From Leptolyngbya sp. PCC 7375 (GTDB lineage: Bacteria; Cyanobacteriota; Cyanobacteriia; Phormidesmidales; Phormidesmidaceae), in the NCBI RefSeq assembly GCF_000316115.1, contig NZ_JH993797.1, positions 3,582,486 through 3,646,485 on the forward strand: a stretch of 64,000 bases of DNA, given 5' to 3'. This document shows positions 1 through 7,787 of this stretch, in pieces. A program made the position numbers and the translations under genes. Position 1 is the stretch's first letter, and each line of letters begins with the position of its first letter. Below the pieces are notes generated by a model, which saw only the letters and a program-made list of their open reading frames with translations, was not told the DNA's origin and did no database searches.

Positions 1-1375
1 CTTCAGCACGATCTAAGCGCCAGCGGGCACCGGTGATCTCCATGCGGTCATTGACTAAATGCCTGCACGCGCCTTCAATCACACCTGAGGCAATGGGATA
101 CCCCCGATCTAAGTACTCGTCATACAACAAATACGGCCGATTTTTCAACAAATAATCAGCGCACTTGTCAACGTTCTCTCGTGCTTTTGTGTCTAGATTT
201 TGTAGGGTGGCGCTACGCCGAATACCGGCCGCCACATCACTGGCTTTACCTTGTAGAATGCGTAAGGCTCTCTCTTGGACCCAAGTCTCGGCCTCCTCAC
301 TACCAGATGAGAAGAAACAAAAAGCCGCTTTCCAAACATATTCGAGAACATGAATGAAATCGAGCACGATAGTCACCGTCACGTCTTGCTTTCGGGCCAT
401 GGCGTTGAGTGTGGCTAATTGATGGAGTTCACCATCTACCAGGACAACCCAGTCGCGTTGATGGTCCGGGTCTCGAGTCGAGGCTTCGACAAACGCATGT
501 TCAATGACCGTTTTAGCGTCTTGCTCAACACTGGCCCACACTCGTTTGTCACTAATCACTGGTCGCACGGGCGGGTCCCGTTGGTCACCGATGATATCGT
601 CGGCTTGACGGGGGTATCGAGGCACATGATACACCGATGCGACTGTGGCCATTCGTTTACGCTGACGCTTTTGACCGGGACTTAAGCGAGTACGTTTTGA
701 CGGTGAGTCCTTGGCCTTTTGAGCGGCTTTGGCCGTGGCTTCTCGCAGATCTGATGGATGCATCACAATCCCCTTACCATCAGTGGTAATCACTAATAGC
801 TCATCACTGGCAACTCGTCGGTCTATCGCCCGTTGAGCATAAAAGTCCTCAAAGTCTTGGGCCACTTTTACCGTCACCTCTTCACATTGGCGTTTACCAA
901 TCGCCCCCCCTGTCGTCGAGCTTATGGTCCGACTCGTTTCTGAAAACGATACTTTCGACGCTTCCACCGCGACTCGTTTTCGGAGTTCATCCGAGTATTT
1001 GTCCGGCGGCAAATTCAAGATCCCATCTGACGGGTACAGGGCACTGACCTCAGGTTTTTGGGTGCTGTATCCCACTCGGTTTAAGGTCACTTCCCCAAAC
1101 AGCGTTTCGAGGTTCCGTTGGGTCTGTTTTCGACGATGGGGGCGGGTTCCTCCATCGCTACCGGCGACCTCGCTTTGGTAGTCCTCTGATGCGTAACGCA
1201 AGTCGAGATGGCCTTGATATAACCGTCGCAAAAGTTCTGTGCCCGACTCATGGATATAACGTTCTAGTTTTCCATGCTCCCAATTTTGGCTATCAGCTGA
1301 ACTCAACCTATCGACGAGTTCATTAAACTGCGCTAACGCTGACTCAAAAAAGCTAAGACTTAGGTCTGTTGGCAT
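1..1375 (-). CDS. ISKra4 family transposase (3' end outside window)
   Basis: The frame is open from an ATG at 1375 to the edge of the window. It is the same protein as the complete 501-residue transposase at 32883-34388, so about 43 codons are missing here only because the window ends. The product catalyses transposition of its own element. The family assignment rests on overall resemblance to ISKra4/ISAzba1-type transposases: an N-terminal helical region, a long central catalytic domain with the motif VLVDGELHQLATLNA, and the C-terminal segment GVIEGACRHLVNDRMEITGA. No stop or frameshift is seen, so this copy may be active. Confidence 0.92.
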   Translation of the reverse strand, partial: MPTDLSLSFFESALAQFNELVDRLSSADSQNWEHGKLERYIHESGTELLRRLYQGHLDLRYASEDYQSEVAGSDGGTRPHRRKQTQRNLETLFGEVTLNRVGYSTQKPEVSALYPSDGILNLPPDKYSDELRKRVAVEASKVSFSETSRTISSTTGGAIGKRQCEEVTVKVAQDFEDFYAQRAIDRRVASDELLVITTDGKGIVMHPSDLREATAKAAQKAKDSPSKRTRLSPGQKRQRKRMATVASVYHVPRYPRQADDIIGDQRDPPVRPVISDKRVWASVEQDAKTVIEHAFVEASTRDPDHQRDWVVLVDGELHQLATLNAMARKQDVTVTIVLDFIHVLEYVWKAAFCFFSSGSEEAETWVQERALRILQGKASDVAAGIRRSATLQNLDTKARENVDKCADYLLKNRPYLLYDEYLDRGYPIASGVIEGACRHLVNDRMEITGARWRLDRAE

Positions 1376-1539
1376 GATTCGAATGGAGAGGATACAGGCA
1401 CACGAGACAATTATTTTTTTCGTCGAATCTATCTCTTTTTTGAGAGATAGATTGAACTTTCAGACCCCTAAAATCTACCAAATTCTATTCAATAGACTTA
1501 ATCTGCGTTGCAAACCTTTACCCTAAAAGAATCACACCC
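1..1539 (-). mobile_element. ISKra4-family insertion sequence, copy 1 (left part outside window)
   Basis: This segment matches 33014-34552 base for base except for two transitions that I can see (1149 and 1164). The right terminus is set by where the two copies stop matching, at 1539. The terminal inverted repeat is visible here read in reverse as gggtgtgattctttt, and its partner can be seen only in the complete copy at 32857. About 157 bp of this copy, including the 3' end of the transposase gene and the other inverted repeat, lie before the window. The element has inserted into a NACHT-type NTPase gene whose reading frame stops just inside it. Its target duplication cannot be tested because the far flank is missing. 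Confidence 0.93.
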
Positions 1540-2239
1540 CTCGCAGATAGAGCAAAATAGGAATCAATCGCGGTACTTTCTTCTCTCGACACAGCCGACC
1601 AGGAGTAAACCCATAGCGATAGGCAATATGCCGGAGCAGGGTGGTTTTACCGTAGCCTCCCTTCGCCAAAATAACAATGCGACGATAAGCAGATATCTTT
1701 TGTGCCTGCTGCAACAGAGCCCAAATAGAGATTGTCTCATCGGCGTCTTCTAATTGACCTCGATTTGCAAATCCTGCAGTTAGCTCTGTCGGGTCAACAC
1801 GGCTGTTTAAGCCCAGAGGCACATAAACATCCTGTAGCTGAGGCACTTTGTTAAATTTGGCATCAGCAACCCCCTCAGCTTGATACTCACGACATACAAT
1901 TGCCTGCCGCCGAGCAAATTTCTGATCTGTTTTGGCAAACGCCCACTGTAATCGGCGATTGTTTCGTCCTAGCCATGCGGCAAAAGCATCATTATGGCTT
2001 TTGCCCAGTGCTCCAGCCTTTTCATTAGAAGCAACAATAAAACCCTCTGTATATGAGGCCCAGGCTCCTGTAGCCGCCAGTACCGGAAACATCAATACTG
2101 CTCTCAGCCATTCTTCAGCTAAGACAAAATGCACCAGTGCCCAGCCGCTACCTCCCACAGGTGTCAGCCGAATCACTATATTGATTAACCGTGCTACAAA
2201 CTTACTTTCTGGATTGGGAGATGGACTGCCAGAGGTCAT
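1532..2239 (-). pseudogene. NACHT-type NTPase, 5' part only, cut by the insertion sequence
   Basis: The N-terminal half of a STAND-type NTPase is preserved. It has an N-terminal stretch with two hydrophobic segments (residues about 20-70, likely membrane-associated), a linker, and a Walker A motif AKGGYGKTTLLRHIAYRYG near residue 200, followed by PILLYLR, the strand expected after the P-loop in NACHT domains. Native coding sequence ends at 1540. The last codons and the stop at 1532 come from the insertion sequence, so the Walker B, the rest of the NACHT domain and any C-terminal sensor are separated or lost. The ATG at 2239 is preferred to a TTG two codons upstream. NACHT proteins in bacteria often act in phage defence or signalling, but nothing here shows which role this one had. 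Confidence 0.75.
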
Positions 2240-2320
2240 GGACAAATACTCAACAGTACGCTACTAAAATAACGATTTATCTGAGCTGCCACAAGGCAAA
2301 CCTCCAAGAAAATTGCAAAA

Positions 2321-2470
2321 TTAGTGAATTCTGTTCGAAACTGGCACGATATGTTCAAGTTCTAAACGTGCCATCACCAAATGCTGCGGGCTTAAACAAT
2401 AACCACAGCGATTACGCACATCCGACCGCACACGGCGAGCTATATCTACCAAAATGTAAGGTTGAGGCAT
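2321..2470 (-). pseudogene. HNH endonuclease, N-terminal fragment
   Basis: A 49-codon frame starts MPQPYILVDIARRVRSDV and reaches CGYC and LELEHIVP, the first zinc-binding pair and the His-containing core of an HNH nuclease of the small cyanobacterial type. It then stops after NRIH, where an intact relative would continue through the N and second H of the motif and a second CxxC. Everything after the first third is gone. The ATG overlaps the stop of the preceding relic at 2472-2474, the arrangement usual for this two-gene unit. No longer functional. Confidence 0.7.
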
Positions 2471-2471
2471 T

Positions 2472-2639
2472 CTAAGTCCTCAATGCAGGCACCAGGTTTC
2501 GCTCAACGGCAACTTTCATGGCTTGGGCCTTACATACCATTCCACGGCGGTAGACCTGCATCAACTCATCCAATTCCTGTGATTCCGCTGCGATTAATTG
2601 CTCTTCTCGATTCTTATCCAATAGCTCATCCAGACGTTC
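2472..2639 (-). pseudogene. C-terminal part of the small gene paired with HNH nucleases
   Basis: Reading leftwards, this frame encodes ERLDELLDKNREEQLIAAE, then ELDELMQVYRRGMVCKAQAM and ends VPALRT. This is the C-terminal half of a short, charged protein that in cyanobacteria commonly sits just upstream of an HNH endonuclease gene. A stop (TAA, plus-strand 2640-2642) directly precedes the recognisable part, so the N-terminal half has been lost at a junction near 2640. The pairing with an HNH gene suggests a partner or antitoxin-like role, but that is inference. It is a relic. Confidence 0.6.
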
Positions 2640-2641
2640 TT

Positions 2642-2926
2642 ACTGAGTTTTTCGAGTCCAGTAACGCACCAGCATTAATAGGGTGCTGTATAGCCCTGGC
2701 TAAGGGATGGAAAGAGGATCTAAATTTGTTTAATTCTTGGTGCCATATTACTCTCAACGATCTATTCGAAGGAGAGTCATCAATGTTTGTTGAGAATCCA
2801 CGTCAGATCGCTCTACAGGTACTGGTCCGTCAATATTCCCAATACCCTAAAACTCTTGAACTATTAAACAATCGAGCTGTCAACGACACTGACAAAACCT
2901 TTCGTGACGGGTATGACCTCAATTAG
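2642..2926 (+). pseudogene. HEAT-repeat-like tail, probable relic of a NACHT/HEAT protein
   Basis: From 2642 the plus strand encodes a peptide with the pattern ALAKGWKEDLNLFNSW followed by ALQVLVRQYSQYPKTLELL and NNRAVNDTDKTFRDGYD. This resembles the degenerate helical repeats, of the type ALARGWKDDPDTLPLL, found at the C-terminus of cyanobacterial NACHT or HEAT proteins. The open frame extends upstream to 2462, but that part is antisense to the small HNH-partner relic and is unlikely to be native. I infer that this is the displaced C-terminal end of a STAND-type gene, possibly the one truncated at 1540. Assignment is tentative. Confidence 0.45.
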
Positions 2927-3138
2927 ATGTCTATTAAAAAGTCAGAAATCCTAAGCCCTACAAGAAGCTTACAATCTCCATCACGCTGAAACTGAGAAAA
3001 TTTATTCTTCGCTCAAATCTTCCTGAAACCCTTGCTGGATAAGCGTTATAGCACTCTACATCGTGTCGAGGTCATACCCTTCGTGACTGGGCACAGAAAC
3101 AACTCATCCGCCTCAGAAAACAGTAGTAAAAACCATGC

Positions 3139-3166
3139 GGTGCGTTACGTTAACACTAACGGCACC
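3139..3166. repeat. REP-like palindrome
   Basis: The segment starts ggtgcgttacgttaac and ends actaacggcacc. The two arms pair with one bulge. Similar GTGCGTTAC...GTAACGCAC palindromes are scattered in many cyanobacterial genomes. It sits directly after the stop codon of the Uma2 gene and could fold at the end of that transcript. There is no following U-run on the gene's strand, so I do not call it a terminator. Confidence 0.4.
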
Positions 3167-3748
3167 CTACGGAAACACCCCATCCAACTCTAACCATCCC
3201 CCAATCGGCAACTCCACCCGCTCCGTTGCCAGGTAAATCGCCTTCTGCCGATAGCCATACTCCCCCTGACTATCCTCATAGGGCTCACGATAAACCTCCA
3301 ACTGCTGGTTCACCAAATTAAAAATCCAATAAACCAACACCCTCGACTCCGCATACAGCGACAGTTTCGTACTACGATCATATTTCAGCGTCGAGTCCGA
3401 AATCTCCATCACCACCCAACAATCCGTCGCCCCCGGATGACCCTCCAAATAATCATCTTCCCGATATTTTGCTACCACCACATCCGGCGACGGCTCACTA
3501 TGATTCGATAACGTAATCGGCTCCTGCCCCCGCACCGTAGCCTGCTCCCCCAGCAACAAAATCAACCGTCGCACCAACCGCGTATTACATACCGAATGGG
3601 GTGTACGCTTTGGAGACATCTCAATCAATTCACCCCGAATTAACTCCACCGGGCCATCGTCAAAAAAGCCCAGCTCACCCAATCGGTGAAACTCATCCGT
3701 TGTAAATCGCTTGGCCGATACCGCAACCATGGTTAGATCCTTTGACAT
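3167..3748 (-). CDS. Uma2 family PD-(D/E)XK endonuclease-like protein
   Basis: This is a complete Uma2-family protein of about 193 residues. The core features are ELIRGELIEMSPK near the N-terminus, SEPSPDVVV (the first acidic position) and VVMEISDST with a following Lys, which together form the PD-(D/E)XK-type site. Uma2 genes are highly multiplied in cyanobacteria and their biological role is not established. The frame is open further upstream to 3880, but those residues do not look like the family; the ATG at 3748 (MSKDLTMVAVSAK) or at 3730 fits the usual N-terminus. It stands alone between relics and a MITE. Confidence 0.85.
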   Translation of the reverse strand: MSKDLTMVAVSAKRFTTDEFHRLGELGFFDDGPVELIRGELIEMSPKRTPHSVCNTRLVRRLILLLGEQATVRGQEPITLSNHSEPSPDVVVAKYREDDYLEGHPGATDCWVVMEISDSTLKYDRSTKLSLYAESRVLVYWIFNLVNQQLEVYREPYEDSQGEYGYRQKAIYLATERVELPIGGWLELDGVFP

Positions 3749-3922
3749 AGCCCTAATATAACGTCGTGACTGGGCACAGTCGACCCACCAGCTTCCCTTC
3801 TCTAAGAACGTGCGAGCGGTTTGATCCAGACCCAGATCCACAGACCTTGGTATTGAATCTGATGTGACATCAAAAACCACCTTAGAGCCCTATTGTTTAC
3901 TCATTGCTATACGCCCCCTAAT

Positions 3923-4224
3923 GGGCTGCCGTGTACACACAAGTCCTGGATACTAGCGTTTACGGTTGCCTAAACCTCTCTAACTCCCCCTTGGTAAGGG
4001 GGAGAACCGGAGTTTCCCCTTACCAAGTACGGTGTATACACATCTAAAAAATAATGTCCCAAAAGGTAGGCCTGTCCTTGAATTGGCCCTCATCCTAAAT
4101 CCTTCTCCCTGGGGGCGAAGGACTTTGAGGCTAGGCCCCCCTTCTCCCTCAGGGAGTAAGGGGTTGGGGGATGAGGGCTCGAAATCTAGAGCTAGCTCTC
4201 CGACTTATGTATACACGGTAGCCC
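3923..4224. mobile_element. 302-bp MITE with 21-bp inverted ends
   Basis: The left end reads gggctgccgtgtacacacaa. The right end, read in reverse complement, is gggctaccgtgtatacataa. Over 21 bp there are only three differences, all transitions. The element is flanked by the direct repeat ctaat (3918-3922 and 4225-4229), a probable 5-bp target duplication. The interior has no credible gene; an open frame across it is chance. It contains an internal copy of the end-like sequence cggtgtatacaca near 4030 and a palindrome from gccctcatcc to ggatgagggc. This is a non-autonomous element whose transposase would be elsewhere. Confidence 0.75.
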
Positions 4225-4282
4225 CTAATGGAAAGATGGCAGAGTTGAAGAAAATTCAGCCATGGATAAAGGACAGGGAGTC

Positions 4283-6016
4283 TTACTCTTTAAACTGTTG
4301 TGCATAAAATTGTTCGTATCGACCGCGTTTTTCTAACAGCTCAAAATGAGTACCTGCCTCAGCAATTTGCCCATTCTCAATAAACAAGATCCGATCCGCT
4401 TTGCGCACCGTACTCAGCCGATGGGCAATCACAAATACTGTACGATTCTCCATCGCCCGTTCCAGAGCCTCCTGCACTAAGGCTTCTGATTCAGAATCCA
4501 ATGCTGATGTGGCCTCATCCAAAATCAAAATCCGTGGGTTCAACAAAATTGCTCTTGCAATGGCAATGCGCTGCCGCTGACCACCGGATAAATTAACGCC
4601 GCGTTCTCCTACCCAGGCCTGATACTCCTGGGAGAATTGTTCAATAAAATTATGGGCATTGGCAATCTTTGCGGCTGCTTCAATAGCCCCATAATCCAGG
4701 TCTGTCTGACCGTAAGCAATATTCTGCGCAATGGTGCCTGAGAACAATGTTGTTTCCTGGGGAACAATACCAATCTGCTGACGTAAACTCTTTAAAGTCA
4801 CATCTCGCACGTCGGTGCCATCGACTAAAATCTCGCCAGATTGCGGATCGTAAAATCTCGCTAACAGATTCACCAAGGTTGTTTTTCCAGCCCCTGATGG
4901 CCCCACTAAAGCAACCACATCTCCAGGCTGCACAAACAGTGAAAGATTATTAAACACCGGCTTACCAGACGCATAGGCAAAGTCAATGTCGCGATACTCG
5001 ACTTTACCCGTAATCGGCGGTAAATCTTGAGCATTCGGTCGCTCACTTAGGCTGGGCTGCTCTGCAAAAATATCAAACACTCGCTCTACAGAAGCTTCAG
5101 TTTGTTTAAAGGCATTATAGTGCTGCGTCACTAAGTTAATGGGGTCGATTAACAATGCCACAGCCACCAAAAAGCTCACAAACTCCTGGGGTTGTAAATT
5201 ACCCAGTGCAATTTGCCAGCCGCCTAACAAAAACAGAAACATAATGCTGACTGCTTCTAAAAAGCCCACCACGGGATATTGAATTGCAGTCAGATGTTCA
5301 GTGCGATATTTAGCAATGCGATTCTCATCGGCCACCTTGCTAAAGCGACCCACTTCATAGTCGTCAGCAGCAAAAGCTTTTACCACTCGGATGTTGCCTA
5401 GTACCTCAGTCAATAAAGAAGAGAGATTAGAAATTTCATTTTGACTGCGGCGAGAGAGGGCTAACATGCGATTACCAAAGCTGCCAATTAGACATGCCAT
5501 CAACGGTGCCATCAGAAAACCTGCCAGGGTAAGGGGCCAGTTAAGATAAAACATGTAGATGGGAATGGCAATTAGCTGAAAGACGCAGGAGATAAACTGC
5601 TGCGACATCTTGTAAATAACTTCGCCAATCCGATCAATGTCCTCAGTCAAACGATAGGAGAGATCACCCGTTTTAGCAGTTGCAAAATAATCAATACTGA
5701 GGCGATGTAAATGGGCGTAGACTTTGTTTCTCAACTCCAGTACTGATGCTAGAGAAGCACGAATCGAAAAAACTTTCTCCCCATATTGAAACAGGTTTTG
5801 AATCAAGAACGCCATGGTGGTCAGCCCTAACCATCTGGCAATATTCGAAACCTGTCCCTGACTAATGTAGTAAGTTACCTGACCAGCCAGATAAGGTAGC
5901 GTAATTGTGGTCAGTACATAAAAAACAATGAACACAAACGACCAGCAAAACAGTGGCCACTGGGGCTTTAGAAAAGGCAGCAGTTGCCAATAAACCGAGC
6001 GCTGTCGTTGGACCAT
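4283..6016 (-). CDS. ABC exporter, fused permease and ATPase (MsbA-like)
   Basis: A 577-residue half-transporter that would dimerise in the cytoplasmic membrane and export a hydrophobic or lipid-like substrate with ATP. Residues about 1-310 form a six-helix type I exporter membrane domain. The nucleotide-binding domain carries Walker A GPSGAGKTT at about 372, the signature LSGGQRQRIAIARA at about 476, Walker B ILILDEATSALD, and the switch His in FVIAHRLSTV. Nothing is missing. The next gene on the same strand, 59 bp upstream, is an LpxB-related protein, which hints at a role in envelope lipid or glycolipid export, but the substrate cannot be read from the sequence. Confidence 0.92.
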   Translation of the reverse strand: MVQRQRSVYWQLLPFLKPQWPLFCWSFVFIVFYVLTTITLPYLAGQVTYYISQGQVSNIARWLGLTTMAFLIQNLFQYGEKVFSIRASLASVLELRNKVYAHLHRLSIDYFATAKTGDLSYRLTEDIDRIGEVIYKMSQQFISCVFQLIAIPIYMFYLNWPLTLAGFLMAPLMACLIGSFGNRMLALSRRSQNEISNLSSLLTEVLGNIRVVKAFAADDYEVGRFSKVADENRIAKYRTEHLTAIQYPVVGFLEAVSIMFLFLLGGWQIALGNLQPQEFVSFLVAVALLIDPINLVTQHYNAFKQTEASVERVFDIFAEQPSLSERPNAQDLPPITGKVEYRDIDFAYASGKPVFNNLSLFVQPGDVVALVGPSGAGKTTLVNLLARFYDPQSGEILVDGTDVRDVTLKSLRQQIGIVPQETTLFSGTIAQNIAYGQTDLDYGAIEAAAKIANAHNFIEQFSQEYQAWVGERGVNLSGGQRQRIAIARAILLNPRILILDEATSALDSESEALVQEALERAMENRTVFVIAHRLSTVRKADRILFIENGQIAEAGTHFELLEKRGRYEQFYAQQFKE

Positions 6017-6075
6017 AGTGTCATTAACTCAAATTCAAAACTCAAAATATTTGACGGGCAGGTGCGATCGCACCC

Positions 6076-7290
6076 TCAAGCTGCCACAATCACTCCAGCA
6101 TCCAGCTTTTCCAAAGTATCTAGCACCACTTTGGCAATGCGATAGGACGCACCAAACGGACCAAATCGCTCTTGACCATTGGCAACACAGGCTTGCATAT
6201 ACGCCTCATCCTGGATAGTCTTGACAGCATACTGGGCAGCTTCTTTGAGGATGGCCAACGTTGCTGGCTTAGTACCAATCGTTTTGACAGAAAGGCCTAA
6301 CAGTCGCTCCTGGGCTTCGGCAAAAGCATAGGTAAACTGGGGACCGGGTCCAGGAATTTGCAAAATGGGTTTACCAATCGCCATGGCCTGATCCACCGCT
6401 AAACCGGCCATACCTAAGACCAGATCAGTATGGCAAACAATGTCACTAAACGCATCGCTAAAGCATAGGACAGTGGCGATTACTTCACCCTCAACCACAT
6501 ACGTGAGTTTCCCTGGATCACAATGCCAGCCAGTATCAGTCGAAATGGTCTCTAGAGAGGCCATAACTTCAGGCACTAAAGCAGCGCAAAACTGCACTTG
6601 AGGATTGAGTTTAGCAATTTCCACCACCAACCCCAAAAGCAATTTCAGATTGCATATGGCTTCGGGAATTCGCGAGCCCGGGAGTAGGGCCATCATCGGT
6701 CGAGCAGCATCCAGCTGTAAGTCTTTGCCCTTTGGCTTTAGCCGATCAAGAGACGGAATCCCCCCAAACTGGGCTTTAGCAAATCCCTGTTTTTGATAGT
6801 CTTTAGCCGTGTAAGCATCCCGCGAGAACAGCGTTAAACAACGGGGAGACTTAAGCACTGCCTTGAGCACCATGTCAATCTTGAGCGTTCCCTCGTACAT
6901 GGCAGACAGCGATGAGGTAAATGAAATGAAGGGTTTACCGCTGATATAGGCAAAACATTGCCCAACCACATCTCCGGTAGCAAACACTAAATCACAGCTG
7001 GGGGCATAGTTTCGTACCGCTTGAATCTGTCGCAACGTCGAGGTTAGTAATCCAGCACGAATGTCACTGAGCAGTCGCAGACGATTAGTATACGTGAACC
7101 CCCCCGACGGTAATGTCAGCGTCGGTGACACAATAGGGACATTAATGTTGCGATAGGCGTGGCCCTGACCCACAATTGGAATAGCCGCAATATTTAGCTC
7201 TGGCTCTAGCTCCCAAAGGCTACGAATAATGTGGGAAGAATGGTTATCTTCTCCGTGGCCGTTGCTAATAAATAGGAGTTTATGGGACAT
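6076..7290 (-). CDS. Lipid-A-disaccharide synthase-related protein (GT-B fold)
   Basis: This 404-residue protein matches the cyanobacterial family described as lipid-A-disaccharide synthase-related. It starts SHKLLFISNGHGEDNHSS, the typical N-terminal loop of that family, and has the C-terminal GT-B nucleotide-sugar region LVLGMAGLAVDQAMAIGKPI. Its glycosyltransferase substrate is not established; it is distinct from true LpxB. It precedes the ABC exporter on the same strand with 59 bp between them, so the two are probably co-transcribed. The ATG at 7290 follows no strong Shine-Dalgarno sequence. Confidence 0.85.
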   Translation of the reverse strand: MSHKLLFISNGHGEDNHSSHIIRSLWELEPELNIAAIPIVGQGHAYRNINVPIVSPTLTLPSGGFTYTNRLRLLSDIRAGLLTSTLRQIQAVRNYAPSCDLVFATGDVVGQCFAYISGKPFISFTSSLSAMYEGTLKIDMVLKAVLKSPRCLTLFSRDAYTAKDYQKQGFAKAQFGGIPSLDRLKPKGKDLQLDAARPMMALLPGSRIPEAICNLKLLLGLVVEIAKLNPQVQFCAALVPEVMASLETISTDTGWHCDPGKLTYVVEGEVIATVLCFSDAFSDIVCHTDLVLGMAGLAVDQAMAIGKPILQIPGPGPQFTYAFAEAQERLLGLSVKTIGTKPATLAILKEAAQYAVKTIQDEAYMQACVANGQERFGPFGASYRIAKVVLDTLEKLDAGVIVAA

Positions 7291-7787
7291 GGGTAGACGG
7301 CAATTGACCAGAGCAGATCGACAGGGATTTCGCTGAGTCCATAGTACAGCCTGGAGACCATTTACCAGTAGCTTGAGACCGATCGGGAGATTGTCACGAA
7401 CCGTCTTTCATGGAGCAAGAACGAGCACCGTAACCATAAATTTGGTCGGTATCACCGTCACCAGCGGTGTCGCCTAAGGTGGTGATTTTAAGACGACCTA
7501 CCGACTCCTACAGTAATTTAGATTGAAGGTAAAATAATGTCTGAAATCAAATAATTCGTTTAGATACTAGGCACGTATCATGGATATCAACTTATAGTTT
7601 AAAAATCTTAGTTAGGTGGAGGTGCAGGGAATCAGAAGATATCGCCCCCTAACTCCTGTCCCCTATCTTTTGAAAAACACTTTTTTGCTTTAAACTCTAT
7701 ACCTACTATTAATTCTCCCAACATCCACACTCCTCTGGCACAATGAGGTGGTCAAACTCCCCCATTACGTAAAGGTCTTTCCAGGTT
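7291..7787. other. Intergenic region between divergent genes
   Basis: This 497-bp spacer separates the LpxB-like gene (leftward) from the helicase gene (rightward), so both promoters should lie here. No gene was found. At 7580-7595 is atggatatcaacttat, an exact 16-mer also present at 26259-26274. In both places it is followed by G-rich then C-rich text, which suggests remnants of one dispersed repeat. Confidence 0.5.

Noticed and set aside
165..1181. Plus-strand frames of 62, 88 and 85 codons (repeated at 33178-34194)
   Set aside because: They are antisense to the transposase gene in both insertion sequence copies and are conserved only because the element is.
4032..4307. 91-codon frame across the MITE
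   Set aside because: It reads through palindromic repeat text and has no recognisable protein character.
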